A stretch of DNA of 64,000 nt from Zasmidium citrigriseum (Eukaryota; Ascomycota; Dothideomycetes; Mycosphaerellales; Mycosphaerellaceae), in assembly GCA_002786025.1 (NCBI GenBank), contig NHNW01000090.1, positions 1 through 64,000 of the forward strand, written 5' to 3'. This document shows positions 42,912 through 54,598 of this stretch, one piece after another; the first letter of the stretch is position 1; each line of letters opens with the position of its first letter. The translations under genes and the position numbers were made by a program. The notes below the pieces were generated by a model, which was not told the DNA's origin, ran no database searches, and saw nothing but the letters and a program-made list of their open reading frames with translations.

Positions 42912-45900
42912 CTACTGAATCCCCCCTGAACTGTCCACTTGTCCCAAGAGTCCCGACTCCCTCACCAATTCGTAGAACAAGCCCCTGCTCTGGATGAGGT
43001 TGGCGGGCGTGTCGAATTCCTTGACGGTGCCGTGGTCCAGCACCACGATGCGGTCGCTGTCGAGGATCGTGTTGATGCGATGCGCGACTGGACAGACACA
43101 CATACATTAGCTTCTTCACAAGTATCGATGTACCTTCACCGGACTTACTCGTAACGATTGTTCGATCCTTGAACATATTGCTGCGCAGCGTCGTCTGCAG
43201 CATCGCATCCGTCTCGACATCCACCGCCGCCGTCGCCTCGTCCAGCACCAGGATATTGCTGGGAGTAAGTAAAGCGCGCGCTAGCGACACGAGCTGTCGT
43301 TGTCCTTGCGAAAGATTCGAACCGCCTTCTTGAATCTGCGCATCCAGTTGGCCCGTCATCGACGCGACGTGGTCTCGCAGCCGAGCATGATCGAGAACAC
43401 TCCACAGCTCAGTGTCGTCGTGGATGTGTCCCGGATCCAGGTTGTCCCTGACAGTGCCTTCGAATAGCGCCGCATCTTGAGGGATAATCGCCAATCGACT
43501 ACGTAAGTCGTACAAACCAATCGAGCTGGTGCTGATGCCGTCGATGGTGACATCGCCTTCCGCCGGCTCGATGATCCGGAATAGCGCCAGCGTCAGGGAC
43601 GACTTACCCGCGCCCGTTCGTCCAACCACACCAATCTTCTCATGCGACTTGAAACTTAGATTGACGTTCTTCAAAACCAGATCCAATCCTGGCCGGTACC
43701 GCGTGCTGTAGTTGTTAAACGAGACCGCACCCTTCGACGGCCAGCTGTTTGGCGGGCGGTTCTTGGAAATGACTTCAGGCGCTTCGCTTGGGAGGCGAGC
43801 GTATTCCAAAACACGTTCCACGGACACGATGTTGGTTTCCACTTCAACCGTCTGCCGTACGATCCAGTTGAGAGACTGCGTGATCTGCAGCGCGTAGCTC
43901 ATGGCAAGACCAATCATGCCCGCAGACAAGCCACTGCCCACTGTTACCGAGATAATAGCGAAGCCAGCTGCCGCGAGGATGATGATGGAGCCGAGGAACT
44001 CCAAGCGAACTGCAAGCCATCTGTTGGCGCTGATTGAAGGGAAGTAGGCCCGCAGGTTAGCGTCCACGCGCCACTCATTTTCCAGCGAGAAGCGCTTGGT
44101 CTGCCGATAGGCCCGTATCGTGCTGATTCCGGCAAGTGATTCCTGGAAGTGGGCGTAAATAGGACTGCGGCTGATACTGTCGAGACGTTTCAGCTCTCGA
44201 GACGTGCGCAGATAGTACTTCTGGATCCAAAGGTAAAGCGCGCCTAGCGGAATGATGAGGGCGATGAAGACCGGGGTCGACGTCGAGATGACAACCAAGG
44301 TGAAAGCCGCTGCAAGCGTGGTCAGCGATGCGATCAATCGTCACAACCCCCACGTCTGACTACGTACCTCGTGCAGCATTCGTAAACAGCATGTTGAAGG
44401 TGCGCCTAGCCCGGCTGTCAATGGCATGTTCGGAGCTACACTAAAAGCCCGGATGTACTTACGCGAGGACCTCATCGACCTGCAGTGGGGCGTTAGCGTC
44501 GGAAAGATATATGGGGACTGGCAATCGCCGTTCAGATGCAGACGTACCTTGTAAATATCCCTGTGCGCGAGGAAGAAAACGGTTAGCAAAATCGTCATGT
44601 GGACCAGGTCGTCGGAGAAACTCAAAAACAACCATGTCTGCACGGATGGGACGCAACACAACACTTACGAGGAAAATCGGTTCAGGATTCTGCCCGATGG
44701 CGTCGTCTCGAAGAAGGACATGGGGCTGCGGAAGATCTTCATTGAATCGTTAGCACAATGCACTTGGCTGACCATTGTATCAATGGCAGAGGTGTGGTCG
44801 ACTTACGCTGTATGCCATACGCTCATGCAGCTTCCTAGATGCCTGTTGACCTGCATTAGCTCTGCCTCGGGCCGCATCGCCAGAGCATCCACGCGCTCTT
44901 TTGTGCAGATGCAAATTAGGATTCCCTGGGAAAGGACTCACCTCGATCGAGCAGAAGATCCACTGGCTGTCTCGCTGTCAGACACAAATTTCATGCCGTT
45001 TCATGCGGACACGCGACTTACATGAGGGTCTGGATGACGACTAGCACCGCCGAGCCGATGCCAAAGGCGAAATAGATCAGGATGTACCTGGTGACGTTCG
45101 GGTTGCCGCCGGCCACGTCGTTGACTTCGGACCAATTCTTCAGCCAGACGCTGCCCCCTGTGCACGCATGCGTTAGCTTCCAGATCTCGAATCTCAGCGC
45201 CGAACAAGTCCGATCGATGCGTTGGACATCGTCCCCGGAACGAAAGCTCTCTCGGCCAGCGCGGTTATGGCAGAAAGCTGAGCAAAAAGGCTGTATGTCG
45301 TCGACTGGTGATCTCAAAGACCTGCCAGTGGGGTGGAAGATCACGAGACATGTCGCAGATCTGCCCACTAGGATCTCGTACTCAAGGCGAAACATTCGGG
45401 GAACAGAGGACCGACTTACCGATCTCAGCGGTCTTCGCGCCTATGAGCGTGATCATGTAGATGGCCACGGCGTAGAGGTTGCTGGCCTTGGCGTATTCTT
45501 TGTAAACGTCCCACTTGACTTTGCCCTGCAATTACATCAGTCAAATGAAACCCTTCTCGTGGTGAAGTGGAGGACGAGGGGCAATAACGGCTATGCGGCA
45601 AACTCTTCGTACTCACCTGTTCCGAAAACTCTTTGGTCTGTTTCGACTTCAAGCCCTTATTCTCCTCTTCGTCAGTGAGCTTGCCACGTGGTCCACGGAA
45701 GGACGCCGTCGAGGCTCGGCGGAGAGTAATGTTGCTGGTCTTGCGCTGGGGAGCGCCGCCATTGGGCTTGATGGGTTCCATTAGTGCCAGTCCGTCAGTG
45801 GCTTCCGCCTGCTCTTCTTCATCTTCAGGATCTTCAACGCCGTAGACGGTGCTTGGCGAGGATGGGCTGGTGAGGGAATCCTCGGCCGACGAGTCTTGGT

Positions 45901-48490
45901 TGTTGTTGGTCCTGATCAGGTTGGCGATCTCGCCCTTCATGGCCATGAGCTGTTCGTAGGTTCCTCGCTCGATGATTCTTCCATCACGCAGGAGAGCGAT
46001 GAAATGGGCTTCCATGAGGACTGGGATAGAATTCGTGGCCAGAACTCTTGTCTTGCCAGCCAACAATCCTTTCGGGCCAAGAATGTTGTCAATCAGGTGC
46101 CTACCAACATGCTGATCAACCGCGCTGAGAACATCGTCCAGAAGATAAATATCCGCTCTCGCATACACAGCACGGGCAAGCGTCAAACGAGCCTTCTGTC
46201 CACCAGACAGTGAGATACCACGTTCGCCGACTTCAGTCTGGTCGCCATCTGGGAGAGTCGCAAAGTCTTCCTTCAAAGCACAGGCGTGGATGGTTCGATC
46301 ATAGAACTGCGGATCCCAGCGGTGACCAAAGACGATGTTCTCTCGAACACTCGCGTTCATGACCCAAGGACTCTGCGCGACATATGCAACGCTGCCACGC
46401 ACGACAACTTCACCCTTGATCTTGTACAGGTCTCCAAGCATCGTTCCAAGCATGCTCGATTTGCCAGCTCCAACCCTCCCGACGATGCAGGAAAGCTCGC
46501 CTTTGTGGGCACTGAAGTTGATGTCGTGTAGGACATTCCTGTCGTCGTCCTTGTTCCAGGTGAATGTAGCGTCGCGGATACGAATCGATTCTTCGCCATG
46601 CTCAACAGGGTCACCACGAAGGACGGCATCTGGTTGAAGCTCAGGAGCAGTGAAATAGTCGGTCAGACGGTTGACAGCGACGGATGCTTCGATGATGGCC
46701 GTGATGACCATTGGAAGCACCGCAAGAGGGAAAGTCAGCAGGTTGAAGAGAGTCAATGCCGGGAACACAATATCCGTGGACAGAGGCTTGTTCTGCGTGG
46801 CGACGAAAACGGCAAACGTCGAGCAAGAGACCAGGAAAGGCGTCGAGTTCCAGGTGAAGTTGGCCACAGCGGTCACGGCACCAATCTTGCGAAGAGTGTT
46901 CAGTTCCCAATCGTTTCGGATAATGTTCAGTCTCTGCATGAAGGCTGTCGTCCAGGCGTAGAGCTTGATGGATTTCATGTTGTTCAAGATCTCAGTCATC
47001 AGACGAGTACGAGCGTCCTTGTTCTTCATCTGCTTCTTCTGAAGATTCTTACTGATCTTGGCGATGAAACCATTAACCGGAATCATGAGGATCATGACGC
47101 CCAAGCCGGCGAACATACTAACGCCCACGAGCTGATACAGCGACACCAGACATAGCGTAATCTGCAACGGAGCGGACCAAAGCTGCTGGCCGTACTGCGC
47201 CAGATCTTGCAGTCTTTGGGTATCAACGGCCATGTGGTTCACAATGTCACCGGTACTCTTCGATGCCCGTCCTTCGTTGCTCAACCTCATACTCTTGGAG
47301 TAGATGGTGGCCGTGAGAGCGCTCTTGATCCTCATTCCAGTCTCAAAGGCGCGCGCAAAGTACTGATGGAGACACGCAGTTTGGGCAACTGAGACGATGA
47401 ACATGGCGATTGCGATGGCGGCTCCTTTCATAGGTGGCTCGGGGTCGTTGCCGGGCCTGTACGAATCCACCCAGGCAATCAAGAAGCGCAGAAGCTGAGG
47501 CTGGACGAAGGCAAGACAGTCGGATCCAGTCTTGATAATAGCACCCATCAGATATGGCCCACCAAAAGCACTGAACATGGCAATCCATAAACTGGGGCTC
47601 TTCTTCTCCAGCTCATGCTCCCACGCCTCGTTGAAATCATTGGCCGTAGTCCTGGTAGTATCCTTCTTGCGCAAGTTCCACAGATCGTCCTGAGTAAGAA
47701 ACTCCTTGTATCCGTACTTCATCATCGGCGTCATCCACGAAAAGGTCAGAGCCGAAAACAGAGTCGCATATTCCAACGGACATTCGTCCTCATCGCCCAG
47801 GGCATCGTAGGCAGAGACCTTCTTAGGGACCAACCACTCCAACACCAGCTCCACCATCGCAAAGCCCATCGTCGCTGTGAAAACGGCAAAGTATCCCACA
47901 TGATACACATGCGCCTTTTGCGAGACCAGACTCCTCAGCTTCACCGCATCAACGAGCAAGTAAAACAGCCAATAGACCAGTACCACGCCATGGGGATACC
48001 TCAATCTCCAATGCTCCGCATACTGCATCCACCCAATAACACCCGCTCCCAGGAAACTGGCCACGGTCGTCCAGAATCGGAAATCCCTATACCAGACATC
48101 CTGCCCAAACGTATAGATCTGCAGCCCGGCCTGCGCAGCCGTCAAGAGCAGAATAACCCCAACGACCGCAAGCTTGCTGTAGAAATGCCAATTCCGGCCG
48201 ACAGGCTCAGGACGCGTTTTGCGGTATAACCACACGATGGCAGCAAGACCAGCGAGCACGCCCCATGCCGCGACGACCAGGATCCAGATGTCGAGGAAGC
48301 AGGGCGTGAAATCGTAGCGGTGCGGGCTCAGCGGGCCCCAGCCTTCGATGTTACCGCATAGTGGGTGTTTGCTCGCGGCGGAGGCGGAGAGATAGGTGGG
48401 CGGCGCGAGAAATGGGGTGTTGTTGGTGCTGGGGACGAAGGGCGTCTGGTCGAGGACGACGACTTGCGGCGGGTCGTGCAGCATTGGCAT
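42912..48490 (-). CDS. ABCC-type multidrug/glutathione-conjugate transporter, YCF1-like
   Basis: A full-length ABCC pump of probable vacuolar membrane location, exporting glutathione S-conjugates, metals or drugs. Eleven exons: 48490-45617, 45525-45420, 45157-45022, 44966-44942, 44842-44807, 44736-44669, 44560-44548, 44479-44463, 44405-44368, 44309-43149, 43087-42912. Together they encode 1549 aa, close to yeast Ycf1 (1515). Order: TMD0 with about five helices, TMD1, NBD1 (Walker A GRVGAGKSS near 670, signature LSGGQKAR near 760, Walker B DIYLLDD near 775), a Ser/acidic regulatory linker with RRAS, TMD2, and NBD2 (GRTGAGKSS near 1330, LSQGQRQ near 1435, ILVLDEATAAVD near 1455, and the IAHR H-loop formed across the last intron). 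Exons 4, 5, 7, 8 and 9 are only 25, 36, 13, 17 and 38 nt. Every junction restores conserved TMD2 sequence (WIFCSIEASRKLHERMA, SPMSFFETTPSGRILNRFSSD, VDEVLARTFNMLF). Both nucleotide sites look competent. Confidence 0.92.
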
Positions 48491-48897
48491 TTGGCGGGGG
48501 TGGTGTGAGTCGGTGACGCGGAACCAGCTCCTCGCTGTGTGTAGCAGGCGAGGATGCTGGAGACGGGAAGAGGTGGATAGGTGAGGATAGGGTGTTCGAT
48601 GTGGGAGAGATGGAGGGATTTGGTGAAGGATGAAAGAAAATGCAGCGCACGCCTCTTGCCGCCGTTTACGGTGAGCGCAGAGTACAGGCAGGCAAGGCCA
48701 GACGTATCTTTCGCTTTCGCCGCCTGTGATTATCTAACCGGTCAACGAGAACCGCAAAGTCCGAGCTGCCGGCAAGCGCAAGCTTCTTTCTCGTCTGCGT
48801 CATTGGCCAGAGCTTCTCCTTCACTCACATCTCTCACGTGCTCGTCAGACCTCACTTCTTCCAACCACCAGATGACACATGCGGCGCGGTGAGGAGA
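48491..48897. promoter_or_regulatory. Divergent promoter between ABC transporter and small membrane protein
   Basis: 407 bp separate the two start codons, so both promoters must lie here. No specific binding site was recognised with confidence. Confidence 0.4.
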
Positions 48898-49398
48898 ATG
48901 GTGCGGAAGCATGGCAGTCTTACCAAAGACGATGAGATCAATGAGGCCTCTTGGATAGCCGCCAGAGGCGCGGCCGTGGGAGCCTGCAAAGTACGTACTC
49001 GTCCATGTCAAATGTTTGCCTTCTAGAAGATGGATTATGAATCTGACACATACAGTGGGGTGTCTTCTCAGCAGTGGCGGCTGGTCTGGGACTTATGTTT
49101 AGCCCTTTGTACAGAGGTCTGACGATACAGATGAAAGTGTACGAAACCGAAAGCCTGAAAACGTACGGTTCTTCTCCTAACGAGGTGTCTCAGATTTTTG
49201 CAAATGTCCGGCATGACGTTTGGATCTATTGTTGAAGCCGACCGACGCCTGATCCAACACGAAAAGTTCATGCGCAATCGCAAGAAGATCGCCCGCGACG
49301 CCGAAGTCTGGCGCATGTACGAGCAAGACTACGAGCGACAAGCCCAGCAACAGCAAGAAGAGCAACAGGAAAGCTCTTCCTCGTCGAAAGATGCATAA
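48898..49398 (+). CDS. Small conserved fungal membrane-associated protein, function unknown
   Basis: Exons: 48898-48990, 49056-49138, 49194-49398, giving 126 aa. The N-terminus (DDEINEASWIAARGAAVGACK) leads into a hydrophobic segment WGVFSAVAAGLGLMFSP, then YRGLTIQMKVFLQMSGMTFG, EADRRL and a charged helix ending in Gln/Ser-rich sequence. This pattern recalls a conserved family of small fungal proteins, possibly mitochondrial, but I cannot name it. Intron 2 is placed at 49139-49193 because AAAGT|GTACG joined to A|TTTTTGCAA restores the KVFLQMSGM run and a cctaacg branch site is present. A shorter open frame starting within exon 3 is therefore incomplete. It is divergent from the ABC transporter and converges on ADE6, with 93 bp between stops. 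Confidence 0.8.
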
Positions 49399-49491
49399 GA
49401 CTCAAAGATGAAGTGAATCAAATACCCAAGCAGAAATGTTTTCTAGTCTTCTATTCGCCACAGCCAAAGCCGAATATGATGAGGTGCTTTT

Positions 49492-52400
49492 CTATCCCAC
49501 CCACCGCCTCGCACTCCTAAACATCCTCACCCAAGGCCCAAAATCACCCCAATCCTTACTCTGCTCCTTCGGCATATAGCTCGCAACATCCTTAATGATC
49601 GTGCGCTCAGGATGCGGCATCATAGCCAAGACTCTCCCATCAGGAGTCCTCACACCGGTGATACCCAGTGGACTACCATTAGGGTTGAACGGATACCGCT
49701 CAGTGGGTTGCAGGTAGTTATCGACATACCGCATCGAGACGAGTCCTTGATCGATGAGGCCCTGTGGCGATGAAGAGCCCGTGGTGGTGAAGTTTGCGCG
49801 TCCTTCGCCGTGTGCCGTGACAATGGGGAGGTAGCTGCCTTCCATGCCGTGGAGGAAGACGCTTGGAGGTTGCGAGGGTGGATTCGTGACTTGGACCATG
49901 CACACGCGGGCTTCGTACTGCTCGCTGACGTTCCGCTCAAATGTGGGCCAGGACTCAGCGCCGGGGATGATTTCCGTAAGGCGGGAAAGGAACTGACACC
50001 CGTTACAGACACCCAGGGCGAAAGTATCCTTCCGCTCGAAGAAGTTCTTGAATTCATTCCGGGTGTTTTCGTGCAGCAGGACGCTCTTTGCCCAGCCTTG
50101 ACCGGCGCCGAGCACGTCGCCGTAACTGAAACCGCCGCAGGCTGCGAGACCCTGGCAGGAGGCGAGGGAGAATCGGCCGGAGAGGATGTCGGTCATGTGG
50201 ACGTCGATCGGGCTGAAGCCGGCGGCAGAGAATGCGAAGGCCATTTCCGCTTGGCCGTTGACACCTTGCTCACGCAGAATGGCAACGCGAGGTCGGGTTC
50301 GAACGGCTGATGTCAGGGTTGCGCTCCAAGTGCCGATGTTTTCCTCGGGTTTGAAAGAGAGCTTGTACTGCAGACCTGGGTCCTTGTCGTCGTCGACGTT
50401 GGCCAGTTCCATGTCGGCGCATTCTGGGTTGTCTCGCAGTCTCTGCATTGCCCATGAAGTGTGTGCCCACTTTTTCTGCAGATCCTTTCTTGGGGCTCGG
50501 TAGATGCAGTCAGCGCCGTAGTAGACCGCAAGGTCCTGCTTCGTCGACTTGGGCACAGTGCCTATCACGAGCGGCGACATGGGAGCGAATACGCCACGGA
50601 ACTCACTCTCGTGCTTCTTGCGGATTTGGAAGACAGCACCCAGCTCCTCGTTGAACATCGTCTCCATGACATCTTGTGGCCTGCCAGACTTGACAATGCG
50701 GTCCAGCATCAGATCCACACCACAACGTCCAGCGAACATCATTTCAGTCAGGGTAGTGAACAAGCCACCATCGGACCGGTCATGGTATGCCAGAACGATA
50801 TCGGACTCGTGAAGTTGTTCGACCGCATGGTAGAAGTCCTTGATGAAGTCGACATCATGAACGTCAGGCGCTGAATTGCCAACCTGACCAAAGCATTGAG
50901 CCAGAGCTGAACCGCCGAGAGCTTTCTTACCACCAGCCAGATCAACAAACATAAGCAGCGTATCGCCGACTTCTTCTTGTCGCCGCAAAGCCGGAGTCCA
51001 GGTACTGCTGATATCGTTCACGGGTGCGAAAGCGGTGATCACAAGCGAAAGAGGTGCAGTGACCTCCTTGCCGTCCCATTTTGTCTTCATCGACATCGAG
51101 TCCTTGCCAACAGGGATACTGATACCAAGATCCGGGCACAACTCCATGCCGATGGCCTCGACAGCTTCGTACAGGTTTGCACCTTCGCCTGGATGACTGC
51201 TCGCTGCCATCCAGTTAGCTGAGAGTCGGATCTTGCTTAGTCTGTTCTCTACACTGGCAGCAGCGATGTTGGTGAGCGACTCTGCGACAGCCATACGAGC
51301 AGATGCTGCAGGCGAGATCAAGGCCAGAGCAGGTCTCTCTCCCATCGCCATCGCCTCACCAGTCTTAATGCCTTGCGTGAGCGATGTAGCTGTGACAGAC
51401 ACATCGGCAACAGGTGTTTGCCAAGGTCCAACCATTTGGTCCCTGACTGTGACTCCACCAACAGTCCTGTCACCAATGGTGATCAGGAAAGACTTGGAGC
51501 CGACTGAAGGAAGAGCGAGTACTCGGTCTGCAGCATTGCTGAGCATTGCAGCGGCCGTGGCAGGCTCTTTGGGAAGATAGGTAGCCAGGCTGCTGTCGAA
51601 TGATGGAATCTTGAGCTTTCGAGAATCCACAACTCTGTGCATCTTTGGTGGCTTGCCGAACAAGATTGGCATAGGTAGGTCAATCGGCTTCGGGTCTTGC
51701 TGAGAGTCTCGGTCCATCAGGACTAAGCGTTTGTCTTGCTGAGCCTGGCCAACGACCGAGTAACCGCATCGCTCTCGCTTGGCGATCTTGATGAAGGCAT
51801 CAAGCTTGTCAGGTGCAATAGCCATGACATACCGCTCCTGAGCTTCACAGCACCAGATTTGCAGAGGGCTGAGACTTGGGTCTGCGTTGTCGATTTCTCT
51901 CAACTCAAACTTCGCGCCAAAGCCAGCATCTTCAACAAGCTCGGGCAGTGCATTCGAAAGACCTCCAGCGCCGACGTCGTGGATCAGCTGGATCGGGTTC
52001 TGTGGACCGAGCGATGTGCAAGTGTTGATGACCTCCTGCGCCCGTCGTTGAACTTCGGCGTTTCCACGCTGTACACTGGCAAAGTCTAGATCGACACTGC
52101 CTTCTCCTGACTGGATGCTAGATGCTGCACCACCACCCAAACCAATGAGCATAGCAGGGCCACCGAGGACAATCAAGTGCGCACCAGGGCTGACGAGGCC
52201 TTTCGTCTTAAGAGCGTTCTCTGGTCGTACGGTACCGACACCACCTGCGATCATGATCGGCTTGTGATAGCCTCTCACTTCCGTCTTGCCCTCCTCAACC
52301 GGAACGTTCATCGTCAAGGTTCTGAAGTAGCCCGTAGTGCATGGTCTACCGAATTCGTTGTTGAATGCAGCACTTCCGATGGGGGCCTCGAGCATGATAT

Positions 52401-53571
52401 CGAGACTGCTGGCTAGATGATGTGGCTTGCCAACGTCGACTTCCCAGGGCTGTTGATGGCCAGGGATGAGCAAGTCGGAAACGGTGAATCCAGCCAGACC
52501 AGCTTTTGGCTTCGATCCTCTGCCGACCGCACCCTCGTCTCGAATTTCTCCGCCAGATCCAGTGGCAGCGCCTGGGTATGGCGAGACAGCGGTTGGATGG
52601 TTGTGCGTCTCAACCTTTGCCAAGTAGTGCACAATCTCCTTGATCGACTTCCACTCGCCAGTCAGTTGATCCGGAGCCCACTGACCGCCGGTATAGCCCT
52701 GCAAGACAGCTGCGTTGTCGCTATACGCCGAGATCACATGCTTGGGGTGGGCTTTATGAGTATTTCGGATCATCGAGAACAGACTTCTGCCCTTCTCCAC
52801 TCCGTCGATCGTCCAGTCTGCGTTGAACTGCTTATGTCTGCAATGCTCTGAGTTGACCTGCGCAAACATGAAAAGCTCCACATCCGTCGGGTTGCGCTGC
52901 AACTGATTCGTATAGGCATCGATCAAGTACTCCATCTCAGAAGCATCCAGGGCAAGTCCCAAGGTCTTGTTCGCCTCTTCGAGCGCAGCTCTAGGTCCAG
53001 CTGGGTTCTGCAAAAGTTGGACTCGCTGCAAAGGAGCAGGAGAAAGCTGTGCAAACATCGTGTCCATACTCGGAGGCTGAGTACTGAGACTCTCCGTCAT
53101 TCGATCATGCAGTGAATCCGGACTCGGGATCCCTCCATCGGTAGGAGGCTCGTCAAATTTGGCGGCAAAAAGTACTCCCCTCTCAACTCTCTTCACCACA
53201 TTGCTCAGTCCGCATACCTGAGCAATACTCGTCGCTTTCGAGCTCCACGGCGAGATCGTCCCCGCTCGCGGATACGCATAGAACAACTTGATGTGTGAAT
53301 CCTCCGGTGGGACTCCATTGATGACGGCCTTGAGCAAAGCCCCGTAAAGTTCACTCGTCGACTCAGGGTAGCTTCCATACTCCAGCAATTGATCCAGGAC
53401 CTCAACTTCTTCGGGTCGCAACTCTCGGTTCGACGAGACGTAGTGAACCCATATCGCTTGCAATTCCTGGGCTCCGATCGCTTTTTCGAGTCGCTTCAGA
53501 CGGAAGTCGGAGAAGGCGGATGACCCAGGGAAGGCTCGATAGCCGTCTTTTTGATCTTGAATGGTGTCCAT
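49492..53571 (-). CDS. ADE6: Phosphoribosylformylglycinamidine synthase (FGAM synthase, PurL type)
   Basis: Catalyses the fourth step of de novo purine synthesis, FGAR + glutamine + ATP to FGAM, in the cytosol. A single intronless frame encodes 1359 aa from Met 53571, almost exactly the length of yeast Ade6 (1358). The frame opens six codons earlier, at 53589. Order: N-terminal PurS-like domain, linker ([21 protein letters not shown]), first synthetase half with [38 protein letters not shown] and GVGTVRPE, second half with [15 protein letters not shown], then a class I glutamine amidotransferase domain. The nucleophile is the Cys in GVCNGCQF near residue 1184, and the partner His/Glu lie in MMPHPERT near 1317. 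No lesions were seen. A single-copy housekeeping gene in the conserved half of the window. Confidence 0.96.
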   Translation of the reverse strand: MDTIQDQKDGYRAFPGSSAFSDFRLKRLEKAIGAQELQAIWVHYVSSNRELRPEEVEVLDQLLEYGSYPESTSELYGALLKAVINGVPPEDSHIKLFYAYPRAGTISPWSSKATSIAQVCGLSNVVKRVERGVLFAAKFDEPPTDGGIPSPDSLHDRMTESLSTQPPSMDTMFAQLSPAPLQRVQLLQNPAGPRAALEEANKTLGLALDASEMEYLIDAYTNQLQRNPTDVELFMFAQVNSEHCRHKQFNADWTIDGVEKGRSLFSMIRNTHKAHPKHVISAYSDNAAVLQGYTGGQWAPDQLTGEWKSIKEIVHYLAKVETHNHPTAVSPYPGAATGSGGEIRDEGAVGRGSKPKAGLAGFTVSDLLIPGHQQPWEVDVGKPHHLASSLDIMLEAPIGSAAFNNEFGRPCTTGYFRTLTMNVPVEEGKTEVRGYHKPIMIAGGVGTVRPENALKTKGLVSPGAHLIVLGGPAMLIGLGGGAASSIQSGEGSVDLDFASVQRGNAEVQRRAQEVINTCTSLGPQNPIQLIHDVGAGGLSNALPELVEDAGFGAKFELREIDNADPSLSPLQIWCCEAQERYVMAIAPDKLDAFIKIAKRERCGYSVVGQAQQDKRLVLMDRDSQQDPKPIDLPMPILFGKPPKMHRVVDSRKLKIPSFDSSLATYLPKEPATAAAMLSNAADRVLALPSVGSKSFLITIGDRTVGGVTVRDQMVGPWQTPVADVSVTATSLTQGIKTGEAMAMGERPALALISPAASARMAVAESLTNIAAASVENRLSKIRLSANWMAASSHPGEGANLYEAVEAIGMELCPDLGISIPVGKDSMSMKTKWDGKEVTAPLSLVITAFAPVNDISSTWTPALRRQEEVGDTLLMFVDLAGGKKALGGSALAQCFGQVGNSAPDVHDVDFIKDFYHAVEQLHESDIVLAYHDRSDGGLFTTLTEMMFAGRCGVDLMLDRIVKSGRPQDVMETMFNEELGAVFQIRKKHESEFRGVFAPMSPLVIGTVPKSTKQDLAVYYGADCIYRAPRKDLQKKWAHTSWAMQRLRDNPECADMELANVDDDKDPGLQYKLSFKPEENIGTWSATLTSAVRTRPRVAILREQGVNGQAEMAFAFSAAGFSPIDVHMTDILSGRFSLASCQGLAACGGFSYGDVLGAGQGWAKSVLLHENTRNEFKNFFERKDTFALGVCNGCQFLSRLTEIIPGAESWPTFERNVSEQYEARVCMVQVTNPPSQPPSVFLHGMEGSYLPIVTAHGEGRANFTTTGSSSPQGLIDQGLVSMRYVDNYLQPTERYPFNPNGSPLGITGVRTPDGRVLAMMPHPERTIIKDVASYMPKEQSKDWGDFGPWVRMFRSARRWVG

Positions 53572-54598
53572 GATGTGTCGAATCCTCACGCCCGAGGCAG
53601 TGAGGTGTTGTTATGCGATGTCACATGCTGAGGCGATTGGTCAATCGAAGCTAAAGAGCAACATTTTTAAAGTGCACTTCCCTGCAAGCGGCTAAGCCAC
53701 TTACAGCTAGCTTCGCGGACGCAGCCGAGCTTGCATGTGACTTGAACAAACTAGACATTCTTAGCCACCTTGAGGGTGAGACCGGAAAGTACAGACTTGC
53801 TGATTTGGGTGATCTTGAAGAAGTCTAGCGTAAGGTCCACCTTGAAATCACTTATTCGCTCGAAATGCGACAAGGGGCTGTAAGCGAGCCTTGCTAAACT
53901 ACTTCGGTCAAACGCTTTACTCTTCTCGACTTGTAGAGGCCGCTCCTTCGACGCAGCGGCACCTGCAACTCGATTTGGCCAAATCGCTCTAAGGGGCAAC
54001 ATCTAAACTCTATACGGCCAGTTGTAGGTGTCACCGGAAGGTTGCTAAGAATGTCTACTGTCAATGTTCACTGTTAAGTCAAGGTTGCCCTGTGTTTTGA
54101 TGCTTGGTAGGATACATCGCGTAAACTCCTATCCTTCTAGGTATTCAAACGCCATGCTCAGGCTCAGAGATCTCCTAGTCCCATAGAGAAGAAAGACAAC
54201 GCGAAGCGATTTCTTCGACAGGCCCGCGAGAACGCATTCACAGCAGATAACACCTTTTCCCTTCCATTCCACCCAGCTGACTGCTCCTCAATTGGGAGCG
54301 CTCCCGCCCTTTCCACTGTTGCTCCTCGATCTGCCACCAGACGAGTGCTGCGTCGAATTCGGCGCCGAGTGATGCTGATTCTTGCTGCCGTGGGAACGCT
54401 TCTAAACGCGCGCCAGATCCAATCAGAAACACACGCCTTCTCCATATGCAGGTAACGAGGTGGAAGAGGGATAACTTCGTCTGATTCCGCTATGCAGGTA
54501 TGGTGTGTTGCGATGGACGGCAATTGTACAAAAGAAAAGGGAAGGTAGGGGATAGTATATGTTTGGGGATGAGGCGGTTGGAGGCAGGCTCGAGCTTC
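53572..54598. other. Intergenic interval upstream of ADE6
   Basis: About 1 kb between the ADE6 start and the PP2A B' stop codon, both on the minus strand. Small open frames (83 aa at 53751-54002, 119 aa at 54164-54523, both minus) show no recognisable features. It contains the ADE6 promoter. No regulator motif was assigned. Confidence 0.4.

Noticed and set aside
53751..54002. 83-codon minus-strand frame upstream of ADE6
   Set aside because: No Kozak-like context, domain or splice logic; short and in promoter territory.
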